Source: Pseudomonadota bacterium (lineage in GTDB: Bacteria > Pseudomonadota > Gammaproteobacteria > Steroidobacterales > Steroidobacteraceae). Taken from it: a DNA stretch of 13,417 nucleotides. Made by a program: the position numbers and the translations under genes. The notes below the pieces were generated by a model. The model had not been told where the DNA came from, ran no database searches, and saw nothing but the letters and a program-made list of their open reading frames with translations. The DNA lies in contig JAEZFW010000045.1 in assembly GCA_023417315.1 (NCBI GenBank), forward strand, positions 1-13,417, given 5' to 3'. How positions within the stretch are numbered: position 1 is the first letter of the stretch; every line of letters begins with the position of its first letter. This document shows positions 1-6,632 of the stretch, piece after piece.

Positions 1-1
1 G

Positions 2-1066
2 ATCCGACGCGTACGCGATGACGAAGCGCAGCTGCCAGAGAACAGCGCGAGCAGCCACTTGATTCCCGTAGCACCGATTCCCGCAGTCGATGAAGCCGCC
101 AAACGGGAGGTGACTGCAGCGCCCGCCGCCGCGGTCGTATCTTCGTCGATTCCCAGCATCCCGCCCCCACCCTCCGTGGCTGCGGAGCCGGTGCGGCACG
201 TGCTCGCCGAACCCGAACAGATCGGCATCTTCGTAAAGCTCTGGCGATTCTTCTTTGGTGGTGCGGGCAAGAAGGTCGAACCCGAACCCGTGCCGCGCCC
301 GAAATACGAAGGCCCACGTCGCGAACGCCATGAAAACCGTCACAGCCGAGATCGCGACCGGCATGGTCATCGCTCCGGCCGAGACCGCGATCGAGCGAAG
401 CCTGAGCGTGATGCGGGCCGTTCTCAGCAAGCTGCCCGCGACGGCGCACGCCAGGAGCGCAAGTCTCGCGAGCATGGCGGCGAGTCGCATGGGCGACGCG
501 ATCACGAGCGAGCTCAGCAGCAAGGGCAGCAGCAAGCACAACGCTCCGCGCCAGCGTCAGCATCGACAAACCCACCTCGTCCGGAGGGCGCACCACAAGC
601 ACAAGAAGGAGGACGCGGCGAACGAACGGGCCGCAATCGACGGGGACGTCGTAGGCGTGGACGGGGTCGCGGCGGAGAGGACAGCGCGGCCGGCGCACAA
701 GAGCAGGCGTCCTCGCGCAACGAGGGGAGTTCTGGATCAACGAGCGCCAGCGACGGACCGAGGCAGCCTGTACGTGAGCAAAGCGACAGCGGCGACAGTC
801 CGGCGCGCGAATCGGAACGCCGATACGAACCTGCTGGTAGTGACGCCGACCCTGCGAGATCGGAGCCGCGTTCCGCAAACAGGGGGGACGAATCCCAGGA
901 ACATCGCGAAGCGCCCCACGAGAGCAAGCCAGCCGAACTCGAGCGCGCGCGCAGCGAACCGGCCGCAGCGCCAAGCGATGAGCACAAGAACTACACGGTG
1001 TGGAGCTCCGGCCCCACGGCGACGAGTGGATCTTGGGGGAGCGGCGCGGCGCGCCGGGACGAATAA
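2..1066 (+). CDS. rne: Ribonuclease E, C-terminal part (5' end outside window)
   Basis: The frame is open from base 2 to a TAA at 1064-1066, so these 354 codons are the tail of a longer gene. RNase E is the endonuclease that starts mRNA decay and matures rRNA and tRNA; its catalytic half would lie to the left. Seen here: a Pro/Ala-rich linker, then a short hydrophobic and basic segment, IGIFVKLWRFFFGG (221-262), which resembles the amphipathic membrane-targeting helix of RNase E. Long Arg/Asp/His/Gln/Ser-rich disordered stretches follow, with an almost purely basic block (NRRGRRRRGRGRGG) near 630-675, typical of the RNA-binding scaffold region. The protein ends YTVWSSGPTATSG...ARRDE; a YTVWSS-type end is familiar from such proteins. 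Synteny with ptp-kdsB-lpxK supports the call. The catalytic domain is not visible, so identification rests on composition, the helix and context. Confidence 0.8.
   Translation: MRRVRDDEAQLPENSASSHLIPVAPIPAVDEAAKREVTAAPAAAVVSSSIPSIPPPPSVAAEPVRHVLAEPEQIGIFVKLWRFFFGGAGKKVEPEPVPRPKYEGPRRERHENRHSRDRDRHGHRSGRDRDRAKPERDAGRSQQAARDGARQERKSREHGGESHGRRDHERAQQQGQQQAQRSAPASASTNPPRPEGAPQAQEGGRGERTGRNRRGRRRRGRGRGGEDSAAGAQEQASSRNEGSSGSTSASDGPRQPVREQSDSGDSPARESERRYEPAGSDADPARSEPRSANRGDESQEHREAPHESKPAELERARSEPAAAPSDEHKNYTVWSSGPTATSGSWGSGAARRDE
221..262 (+). other. Candidate membrane-targeting amphipathic helix of RNase E
   Basis: These bases encode IGIFVKLWRFFFGG, bulky hydrophobics broken by Lys and Arg, set in otherwise disordered Pro/Glu/Arg-rich sequence. 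In E. coli RNase E a comparable helix just after the catalytic half ties the degradosome to the inner membrane. The role here is inferred from position and composition. Confidence 0.55.
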
Positions 1067-1079
1067 GCCATCTGTGACT

Positions 1080-1105
1080 GCAGACCCGCACGCTCGCGGG
1101 TCTGC
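1080..1105. terminator. Hairpin between convergent rne and ptp
   Basis: A perfect 10-bp inverted repeat, GCAGACCCGC (1080-1089) and GCGGGTCTGC (1096-1105), encloses a 6-base loop. It starts 14 bases after the rne stop and ends 22 bases before the last base of the phosphatase gene. The T-run on the rne side (GATTTCC) is weak, and the other side has only short T stretches. It is probably a shared terminator or 3' stabilising hairpin for both convergent transcripts. Confidence 0.65.
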
Positions 1106-1127
1106 GACGATTTCCTCTCGTCATCCG

Positions 1128-1604
1128 CTAGCTTCGCGGCTGGCGTTTGAGCACTTCGTCCAACAAACCTTCCGCGGCCTCTTCCAGTAGATCGAGGACG
1201 CGCTCGAAACCGTGCGCACCGCCGTAATACGGATCCGGCACATGCCTGACGGATGCATCGCTTGCGAACTCCATCAAGAGACGAATTCGATCATGATGGC
1301 GCGGTGATGCGCGCCGCCTGAGCTCCGCGAGATTCTCGTCGTCCATTGCGAGGATCAGATCGAATCGTTCGAAGTCCTCGGTAGCGACTTGCCGCGCGCG
1401 TAGGGTCGTGAGATCGACTCCACGCCGACTCGCCGCCTCGATTGCTCTGCGGTCAGGAGGGTTGCCGACATGATAGTCGTGCGTGCCTGCAGAATCGATT
1501 TCCACCACAATCTCAGGCGCCCGCTCTGACAGCACGCGACGGAACACGCCCTCCGCCGTGGGCGATCGGCAAATATTGCCCATGCAGACGAAGAGAATAC
1601 GCAT
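1128..1604 (-). CDS. Low-molecular-weight protein tyrosine phosphatase
   Basis: This 158-residue enzyme removes phosphate from tyrosine in cytosolic or membrane-attached proteins; in many bacteria the family acts on tyrosine kinases that control exopolysaccharide. The active-site loop CX5RS is seen at residues 7-14 (CMGNICRS) and the catalytic acid in DPYYGG at 124-129. The usual SAGT segment is at 38-41. Length is normal for the family. The ATG at 1604 places MRILFVCMGNICRSP at the N-terminus as in homologues; a longer reading to 1646 would add 14 unrelated residues. It lies 46 bp after kdsB and is probably the last gene of the lipopolysaccharide operon. No polysaccharide kinase is in the window, so the substrate is unknown. 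Confidence 0.93.
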   Translation of the reverse strand: MRILFVCMGNICRSPTAEGVFRRVLSERAPEIVVEIDSAGTHDYHVGNPPDRRAIEAASRRGVDLTTLRARQVATEDFERFDLILAMDDENLAELRRRASPRHHDRIRLLMEFASDASVRHVPDPYYGGAHGFERVLDLLEEAAEGLLDEVLKRQPRS

Positions 1605-1650
1605 CGGATCACTTTGCTGGCGCGACGAACACTCGCACGCGGTCACTTTA

Positions 1651-2406
1651 TCACCCAGCGGCGGCCAGTGCCGTCCGTACTCTCTCCAAGTCGTCCGGCG
1701 TATCGATGCCGGCAGGAGGCGGGCTCGTGACGACGCTGAGGACGATCTTCATACCGGCTTGCAGCGCACGCAGCTGCTCGAGCTTCTCGATCGATTCGAG
1801 CTCGGAGGGCGGCAACTCGCTCAGACGCGCGAGCGCTGACACGCGGTACGCATACAAACCCAAATGACGATGAGCGCCACGGAAGCTGCTCTGGCTCGCG
1901 AGCCCTTCTACTGCGCTGTCTCGAGCGAACGGAATCGGTGCACGGCTGAAATACAGCGCTGACGCGTCGTCTCGCATCACGACTTTCACGGCGTTGGGAT
2001 CGAGGAATTCGCGCAAGCTCGCGAAAGGCGTGCAGAGCGTTGCTAGGTCCGCATCAGGATGCCGCTCGAGGAGAGTAGCGACTTCATCTATGAGCGCAGG
2101 AGGCAACTGAGGTTCGTCACCCTGCACATTCACGACGATCGTACGTTCGTCCCAGCTTCGCTGGCGAGCGACTTCGGCGATGCGATCCGTGCCCGATTGA
2201 TGCGCAGCCGACGTCATCACCGCGCGCGATCCGACACGCTCGGCGATGCGAGCATCATCGGTTGCGATCAGAACCTCATCTGCCCCGCTCTTCGATGCAG
2301 CCCTCATGACCCATTCGATCATCGGGCGCCCTGCGATCTCAAGCAGCGGCTTGCCTGGCAGCCGCACGGATGCATAGCGAGCGGGAATGACGACTTTGAA
2401 TGACAT
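1651..2406 (-). CDS. kdsB: 3-deoxy-manno-octulosonate cytidylyltransferase (CMP-Kdo synthetase)
   Basis: KdsB joins Kdo to CMP from CTP in the cytosol, giving the donor for Kdo transfer to lipid A. The 251-residue product has the family features in order: the nucleotide-binding N-terminus VIPARYASVRLPGKPL (5-20), SGTDRI (71-76), NVQGDEP (93-99), LGLYAYR (182-188), ESIEKLEQLR (204-213) and GIDTPDDL (233-240). Length matches the family. The ATG at 2406 is chosen because it puts this N-terminus first and overlaps the stop of the upstream Trm112-like gene by one base (TGATG). This implies translational coupling, since no strong ribosome binding site precedes it. The frame stays open to 2601, but that stretch is the upstream gene read in another frame. 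Confidence 0.97.
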   Translation of the reverse strand: MSFKVVIPARYASVRLPGKPLLEIAGRPMIEWVMRAASKSGADEVLIATDDARIAERVGSRAVMTSAAHQSGTDRIAEVARQRSWDERTIVVNVQGDEPQLPPALIDEVATLLERHPDADLATLCTPFASLREFLDPNAVKVVMRDDASALYFSRAPIPFARDSAVEGLASQSSFRGAHRHLGLYAYRVSALARLSELPPSELESIEKLEQLRALQAGMKIVLSVVTSPPPAGIDTPDDLERVRTALAAAG

Positions 2407-2597
2407 CAGCGCTCGATGAGAAGTGGATCCGTTGGCTGCAAGTTGCGAGCCTCTTCTTCCAGCATCACTGGGATGCCGTCGCGGATCGGATACGCAAGCC
2501 GATCGGTTCGACAGACGAGGACCTGTTGCGCCTTCGAGTATTGCAGCGGCCCTTTGCATAGGGGGCACGCGAGAATATCCAACAGTTTGGTGTCCAT
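2406..2597 (-). CDS. Trm112-family small zinc-ribbon-like protein (YcaR type)
   Basis: This 63-residue protein matches the YcaR/UPF0434 group. It has CPLC at residues 11-14, a third cysteine at 29 and the hallmark LAYPIRDGIPVMLEEEAR at 34-51. Eukaryotic and archaeal Trm112 activates methyltransferases; the role of the bacterial short form next to kdsB is not settled as far as I know. Its ribosome binding site, TTGAGGTGAG (2601-2610), is strong and overlaps the lpxK stop codon. Its own stop overlaps the kdsB start by one base. This tight packing between lpxK and kdsB, also seen in E. coli and Pseudomonas, suggests a link to Kdo or lipid A synthesis, but that is inference. Confidence 0.93.
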   Translation of the reverse strand: MDTKLLDILACPLCKGPLQYSKAQQVLVCRTDRLAYPIRDGIPVMLEEEARNLQPTDPLLIER

Positions 2598-2606
2598 CCA
2601 CTCACC

Positions 2607-3629
2607 TCAAGGCGGCTCGAGCACGCTCAGCATCAAGTCGTGCACTGCAGTGCGTTCCGCATGACTCAGCTCGATATCGAGCGGCACGGCCCAGTGACGA
2701 TCGTCGACAAACGCCGAGCATTTTACTGCATCCTTCTCCGTCATGAGCACGGCGCGGTCATCCGAGAATGAGATCTCCTCAGCGGTAAGCTTCGCGTGAT
2801 CGGGATAGGCGTGCTCGCGAACCTCTAAGCCGTGCTGTCGCAGTGCCTGAAAGAAGCCCTCGGGATGGCCAATCGCCGCGATAGCGTGAATCGCTCTACC
2901 CTGAAAGCTCGTAAGTGCGCGCTGCTCCTCGGTCACCAAGTTCACAGCACTGTGCAATCTCTGAGTGGCAGCGATGACGGGGACAGAATTGACCACGTAC
3001 GGCTCAAGGGTGCGAGCTGACCGCTGTGTAATGACCTGCAGATCGACGTTCGCCATGCGCGATCTTGGCTCACGCAGCGGACCTGCAGGCAATAGGCGCC
3101 CATTGCCGAGCTGACGGACAGCATCGAGAACGACAATTTCAACGTCGCGCTGCAGTCGGTAGTGCTGAAGTCCATCATCTGAAATGACGACTTGCGCACC
3201 AAGCTCAATGGCATGGCGAGCATCGGCAACGCGATCCGGGCCTGCAACTACGATCGCCGACGTCCGTCGAGCGAGCAGGCACGCTTCGTCGCCAACCTCT
3301 TCCCACGGCGTTTGTGCAGTCACCCGCTTCGGCCAACCGGTCCCAGTTCCCCCATAGCCGCGCAAGATGATCCCCACTCGCAAACCTTGCTCAGCAAGCA
3401 AGTTCGCGAGCCAAATGGTGAAGGGCGTTTTCCCGGTCCCCCCAACGGTTACGTTGCCAACGACGATCACCGGTTTCGAGACTCGGTAACTGCGAAGCAG
3501 GCGCCACCGAAAAGCAACTCGTCGCAATCCAACGATGCATCGGAACAGCCAAGACAACGGAATGAGTGGAAGCAGTAACGGATGGAAGTCTCCGTACCAG
3601 AGTCGCTGTAGCTGCCGATCAAGGGACAT
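2607..3629 (-). CDS. lpxK: Tetraacyldisaccharide 4'-kinase
   Basis: LpxK phosphorylates the 4' position of the lipid A disaccharide precursor at the inner face of the inner membrane, using ATP. The 340-residue product shows a hydrophobic N-terminal anchor (about 17-36), then VGNVTVGGTGKTPF with the Walker A motif GGTGKT at 63-68. RGYGG (90-94), GDEACLLA (113-120), the conserved ISDDGLQHYRLQRD with DDGLQH at 151-156 and MTEKDAVKC near the C-terminus follow. Length fits the family. The ATG at 3629 is the only sensible start: an in-frame stop lies about ten codons upstream, and the MSLDRQLQRLWY opening is typical. No good ribosome binding site is visible. It follows msbA by 70 bp and precedes the Trm112-like gene by 9 bp. 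Confidence 0.96.
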   Translation of the reverse strand: MSLDRQLQRLWYGDFHPLLLPLIPLSWLFRCIVGLRRVAFRWRLLRSYRVSKPVIVVGNVTVGGTGKTPFTIWLANLLAEQGLRVGIILRGYGGTGTGWPKRVTAQTPWEEVGDEACLLARRTSAIVVAGPDRVADARHAIELGAQVVISDDGLQHYRLQRDVEIVVLDAVRQLGNGRLLPAGPLREPRSRMANVDLQVITQRSARTLEPYVVNSVPVIAATQRLHSAVNLVTEEQRALTSFQGRAIHAIAAIGHPEGFFQALRQHGLEVREHAYPDHAKLTAEEISFSDDRAVLMTEKDAVKCSAFVDDRHWAVPLDIELSHAERTAVHDLMLSVLEPP

Positions 3630-3699
3630 GTCGCGATGGAGGAGATGCGCACTCGTTCATGGACGCTACTCGTATCGTGCTACTCAGGATCGAGCAACG

Positions 3700-5478
3700 C
3701 TAATTAGTAAACTGCATACGATGAAGTGCGGCGTACTGTCCGTTCACCTCGAGCAGCTCTTCGTGCGTTCCGTTCTCGGCGATACGCCCAGCATCGAGCA
3801 CCACGATGCGGTCGGCTTTCTCGACCGTCGAGAGTCTGTGTGCGATGACCAAGGTCGTACGATTCTCCATGAGGCGCTCGAGCGCGGCTTGTATGATGCG
3901 CTCCGCCTGGGTATCGAGCGCGGAGGTGGCTTCGTCCAAAATCAGGATGGGCGCGTTCTTCAAGAGAGCTCGTGCGATCGAGATCCGTTGACGTTGTCCG
4001 CCCGACAGAAGCACCCCGCGATCGCCCACGATCGTCTCCAGCCCCGCCGGCAAGTCCTGCGCGAACTCGAGCACATGCGCCGCCCGGGCCGCCTCTTCGA
4101 TCTCGCTAGCCGAAGCACTGCGCCCGAACGCAATGTTCCCTCGAATCGTATCGTTGAACAGAACGACCTCCTGACTGACGAGTGCGATCTGCTCGCGCAA
4201 GCTCGTGAGCTCGTACTCACGCACATCGACGCCGTCGACGCGCACCGAGCCGGCATCGACATCGTAGAAACGCGGCAACAGATTGACGAGCGTCGACTTA
4301 CCGCTCCCTGAGCGCCCGACGATCGCGATCATCTCACCAGCTCGCACCTTCAGCGTGATGTTCTGCAGAGCCGCACCCTTCCCTGTTGGATATGAGAAGG
4401 ATGCGTGGTCGAACTCGATCTCGCCCCGAACGCGTTGCGCAGTTGGTTTGCCGGCGGTCGACTCGCCCGGTTCATCGAGCAATTCGAAGAGGCTCTGCCC
4501 CGCAGCGATGCCCTGCTGAAGCGGGCCAGACACATTGACCAGGCTGCGCAGCGGCTGCGCGATGTTCACGAGGGCGACGAGAAACGCGAGCAAGTCTCCC
4601 ATGCTCATGCGGTCGTTGATCGCATCGGAGATTGCAATCGACAGAACGAATGCGGAACCGACTGCGGTCACCATCTGCACGACTGGGTTGGACAAGCCTC
4701 TCGTTAATACGAGCCGCATGTGGGAGCGACGATTGTGCTCGTTCACCGCCTCGAACTGCTGCAGTTGATGGCTCTCCGCGTTGTAGACCTTCACGACCCG
4801 CGGCGCTTCCAACGTTTCTTTTGCGACACGCGTGATGTCGCCCATGGAATCTTGAATGCGGCGGCTGTAACGGCGGAATTTGCGGTTGATGAGTGTGACG
4901 AGCCACGCGACGAGCGGGCCCATCGTGAGCGCGATGAGCGTCAAGCGCGTGTTCGTGTAAAAGAGATACGCGATAGAGCCGACGATCGTGAGGAACTCGC
5001 GAACGGTGACCACGACGGAATCCGTCGCCGCCTGGCCGATCTGCTCAGTGTTGTACGTGAGCCTCGATAGCAGTGCCGCAGTCGAGGTCCGATCGTAGTA
5101 GCCGATCGGCAGATAGACGAGCCGCTCGAATGCTTGACCACGCAATAACTTGACGACCTGCCGACCGACGTATCCCATGCAATACGTCTGTGTGAAATCG
5201 CCGAGACCACGCACTAGAAACAGCGCAACGAGAGCAATCGGCAACCACAGGATCGTTCGCGGATCCTGCCGCTCGAATGTGCCATCGCCGAAGAGCTTCG
5301 CGAACGCGGCGAAGCTCACCATGCTCAGCGAAAACAGAACCGCGCCGACCACTCCGAGCGCGAACATCCCTCGGTGCGGACGCACGTACGAGAGCAGGCG
5401 ACGATAGGTCTTCCACGCATCAGGCCAAGCACCGGGTGCAGTCGTCGCCGATTTCAAACCGCGCTCAGCTGCTGCCAT
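3700..5478 (-). CDS. msbA: Lipid A export ABC transporter, ATP-binding/permease protein MsbA
   Basis: MsbA is a homodimeric flippase that moves lipid A-core from the inner to the outer leaflet of the inner membrane. The 592-residue product has an N-terminal transmembrane domain (about 30-320, around six hydrophobic helices, with the coupling stretch VAKETLEAPRVVKVYNAE near 218-235). The ATPase domain has Walker A GRSGSGKST (388-396), Q-loop Q436, signature LSGGQRQR (491-498), Walker B ILILDE (511-516), D-loop SALD and switch His547. All catalytic motifs are intact. The name over generic exporters rests on fit to the family and on lying directly before lpxK, as in E. coli. The ATG at 5478 lies 4 bp after the exbD-like stop, so co-translation is likely. 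Alternative: another lipid exporter of the same family, less likely. Confidence 0.93.
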   Translation of the reverse strand: MAAAERGLKSATTAPGAWPDAWKTYRRLLSYVRPHRGMFALGVVGAVLFSLSMVSFAAFAKLFGDGTFERQDPRTILWLPIALVALFLVRGLGDFTQTYCMGYVGRQVVKLLRGQAFERLVYLPIGYYDRTSTAALLSRLTYNTEQIGQAATDSVVVTVREFLTIVGSIAYLFYTNTRLTLIALTMGPLVAWLVTLINRKFRRYSRRIQDSMGDITRVAKETLEAPRVVKVYNAESHQLQQFEAVNEHNRRSHMRLVLTRGLSNPVVQMVTAVGSAFVLSIAISDAINDRMSMGDLLAFLVALVNIAQPLRSLVNVSGPLQQGIAAGQSLFELLDEPGESTAGKPTAQRVRGEIEFDHASFSYPTGKGAALQNITLKVRAGEMIAIVGRSGSGKSTLVNLLPRFYDVDAGSVRVDGVDVREYELTSLREQIALVSQEVVLFNDTIRGNIAFGRSASASEIEEAARAAHVLEFAQDLPAGLETIVGDRGVLLSGGQRQRISIARALLKNAPILILDEATSALDTQAERIIQAALERLMENRTTLVIAHRLSTVEKADRIVVLDAGRIAENGTHEELLEVNGQYAALHRMQFTN

Positions 5479-5482
5479 GACG

Positions 5483-5920
5483 TCAGTTCTGGGTTTCGCC
5501 GCCCTGTTGCTCGTTCACGGTCGCGATACTGATGGACCTGAAGCCGAGCCGTCCGAGCACATCCATCGCGGTCACCACGGATTGATGCGTCGCGCGTGCA
5601 TCGGCTCGCAACGTGATCGGCACCTCGCGAGACTCGCCTGCAACCTTGGAGACGGCCGCCGACAGGGTGGCGGGGCTCGTGTTGATCAACGTCTGGCCAT
5701 TGACACGGTATTCCCCAGAAGCGGTCACTGCAACTTCGATCGGATCGTTTCGCTGCTCGGCGGCGGGTGCGGCGCTTGCCTGCGGTAACTGCAGCTCGAT
5801 GCGCGACTCGTCGACGAACGTCGTGGAGACCATGAAGAAGATCAGCAAAAGCAGAACGACGTCGACCAGTGAGATGAGATTGACGTCCGGCTCCTCGTGA
5901 TTGCGGCGCGAGAGGTTCAT
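5483..5920 (-). CDS. exbD: ExbD/TolR-family biopolymer transport protein
   Basis: This is the small partner of a proton-driven motor: ExbD/TolR uses proton flow to do mechanical work across the periplasm. The 145-residue protein has a short cytoplasmic N-terminus and one transmembrane helix (about 15-33). The conserved proton-carrying aspartate is D20 in LVDVVLLLLIFFMVST. A periplasmic domain follows, with VNGQ and a C-terminal IATV strand. Its ATG overlaps the exbB-like stop by four bases (ATGA), so the pair is translationally coupled. No tonB, tolA or receptor gene is nearby, so the client is unknown. Its place before msbA suggests envelope upkeep rather than iron uptake, which is inference. 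Confidence 0.92.
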   Translation of the reverse strand: MNLSRRNHEEPDVNLISLVDVVLLLLIFFMVSTTFVDESRIELQLPQASAAPAAEQRNDPIEVAVTASGEYRVNGQTLINTSPATLSAAVSKVAGESREVPITLRADARATHQSVVTAMDVLGRLGFRSISIATVNEQQGGETQN

Positions 5921-6534
5921 TGAGCTGCTCCGCCGTGAGCCTCCATCGCCTGTACGAGCTTGATCGCTTCCTTTTCCATCTGAACGACGAGCGCTTCCAC
6001 TTTGCCGCGCAGGTACTTGTAACCAATCAAAGCGGGGATCGCGACCGTCAGGCCCGCGGCGGTCGTGATCAAGGCCTCGGCGATCCCGCCCGCAAGCGCG
6101 GCCGGATTGCCGATGCCGTCTGTCGTGATCGCGTTGAACGTGCGGATCATGCCGATCACCGTTCCGAGCAGCCCCATCAATGGCGACAACGATGCGATCG
6201 TTCCCAGTGCGCCGATGAAGCGATCGAGCTCATGGACGACGTGCCGCCCGGTGTCTTCGATGCTTTCCTTGATGACCTCTCGCGGACGATGGCGGTTGGC
6301 GAGGCCCGCCGCAAGGATCTTCCCCAATGGAGAGTTTTGTTGAAGTGCAGCGATGTGCTTGTCTTGGATCTGCCGCTGCTCGACCCAGCGCCATACCTTC
6401 TCGGTCAGCTCCGCTGGCAGGACGCGCTTCTGCTGAAGAGTCCACAGCCTTTCCAAGATGATCGCGGCAGCGATGATGGATGCGAGGATGATCGGCCCCA
6501 TCATGATGCCGCCGGCTTTCACGATTTCGAGCAT
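5917..6534 (-). CDS. exbB: ExbB/TolQ/MotA-family proton channel protein
   Basis: This 205-residue inner-membrane protein forms the stator around ExbD. It has three hydrophobic helices (about 9-30, 106-132, 150-172) and the family hallmarks SPLMGLLGTVIGMI (117-130) and GGIAEALITTAAGLTVAIPA (149-168), ending in the usual cytoplasmic helix. The ATG at 6534 is chosen because MLEIVKAGGIMMGPI begins as homologues do and is preceded by CAGGGA at fair spacing. The frame runs on to 7023, but those extra 163 residues lie in the spacer and in comEC and look like read-through. It follows comEC after 98 bp and overlaps the exbD-like gene by 4 bp. The ExbB/ExbD pair is distinct from TolQ/TolR by context only. 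Confidence 0.92.
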   Translation of the reverse strand: MLEIVKAGGIMMGPIILASIIAAAIILERLWTLQQKRVLPAELTEKVWRWVEQRQIQDKHIAALQQNSPLGKILAAGLANRHRPREVIKESIEDTGRHVVHELDRFIGALGTIASLSPLMGLLGTVIGMIRTFNAITTDGIGNPAALAGGIAEALITTAAGLTVAIPALIGYKYLRGKVEALVVQMEKEAIKLVQAMEAHGGAAQ

Positions 6535-6632
6535 GGTTCCCTGCGACCGCCTGTTTTGAATGGCTGCGCATACTACCAGCTTTCCCTGGCCCGATAATGG
6601 CGCGCCTCCTGAAGCGACCTTGCTCATTCCGC
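6535..6632. other. 98-bp spacer between comEC and exbB
   Basis: This is the largest gap inside the leftward gene train. On the minus strand there is a poor promoter candidate: TAGTAT as the -10 and TTATCG about 16 bp upstream as the -35. I see no strong hairpin. An internal start for exbB-exbD-msbA-lpxK-kdsB, independent of comEC, is plausible because those genes are needed in all conditions, but the sequence alone does not show it. Confidence 0.35.

Noticed and set aside
255..1190. 311-residue open frame overlapping the rne tail
   Set aside because: It is the neighbouring frame of a GC-rich, arginine-codon-rich region, has no recognisable domain and runs through the terminator hairpin.
2407..2601. 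65-residue N-terminal extension of KdsB
   Set aside because: It is the Trm112-like gene read in another frame; KdsB homologues start at MSFKVVIPAR-type sequence.
3535..4311. 258-residue plus-strand frame across lpxK and msbA
   Set aside because: Antisense to two well-defined genes with intact motifs; no domain seen.
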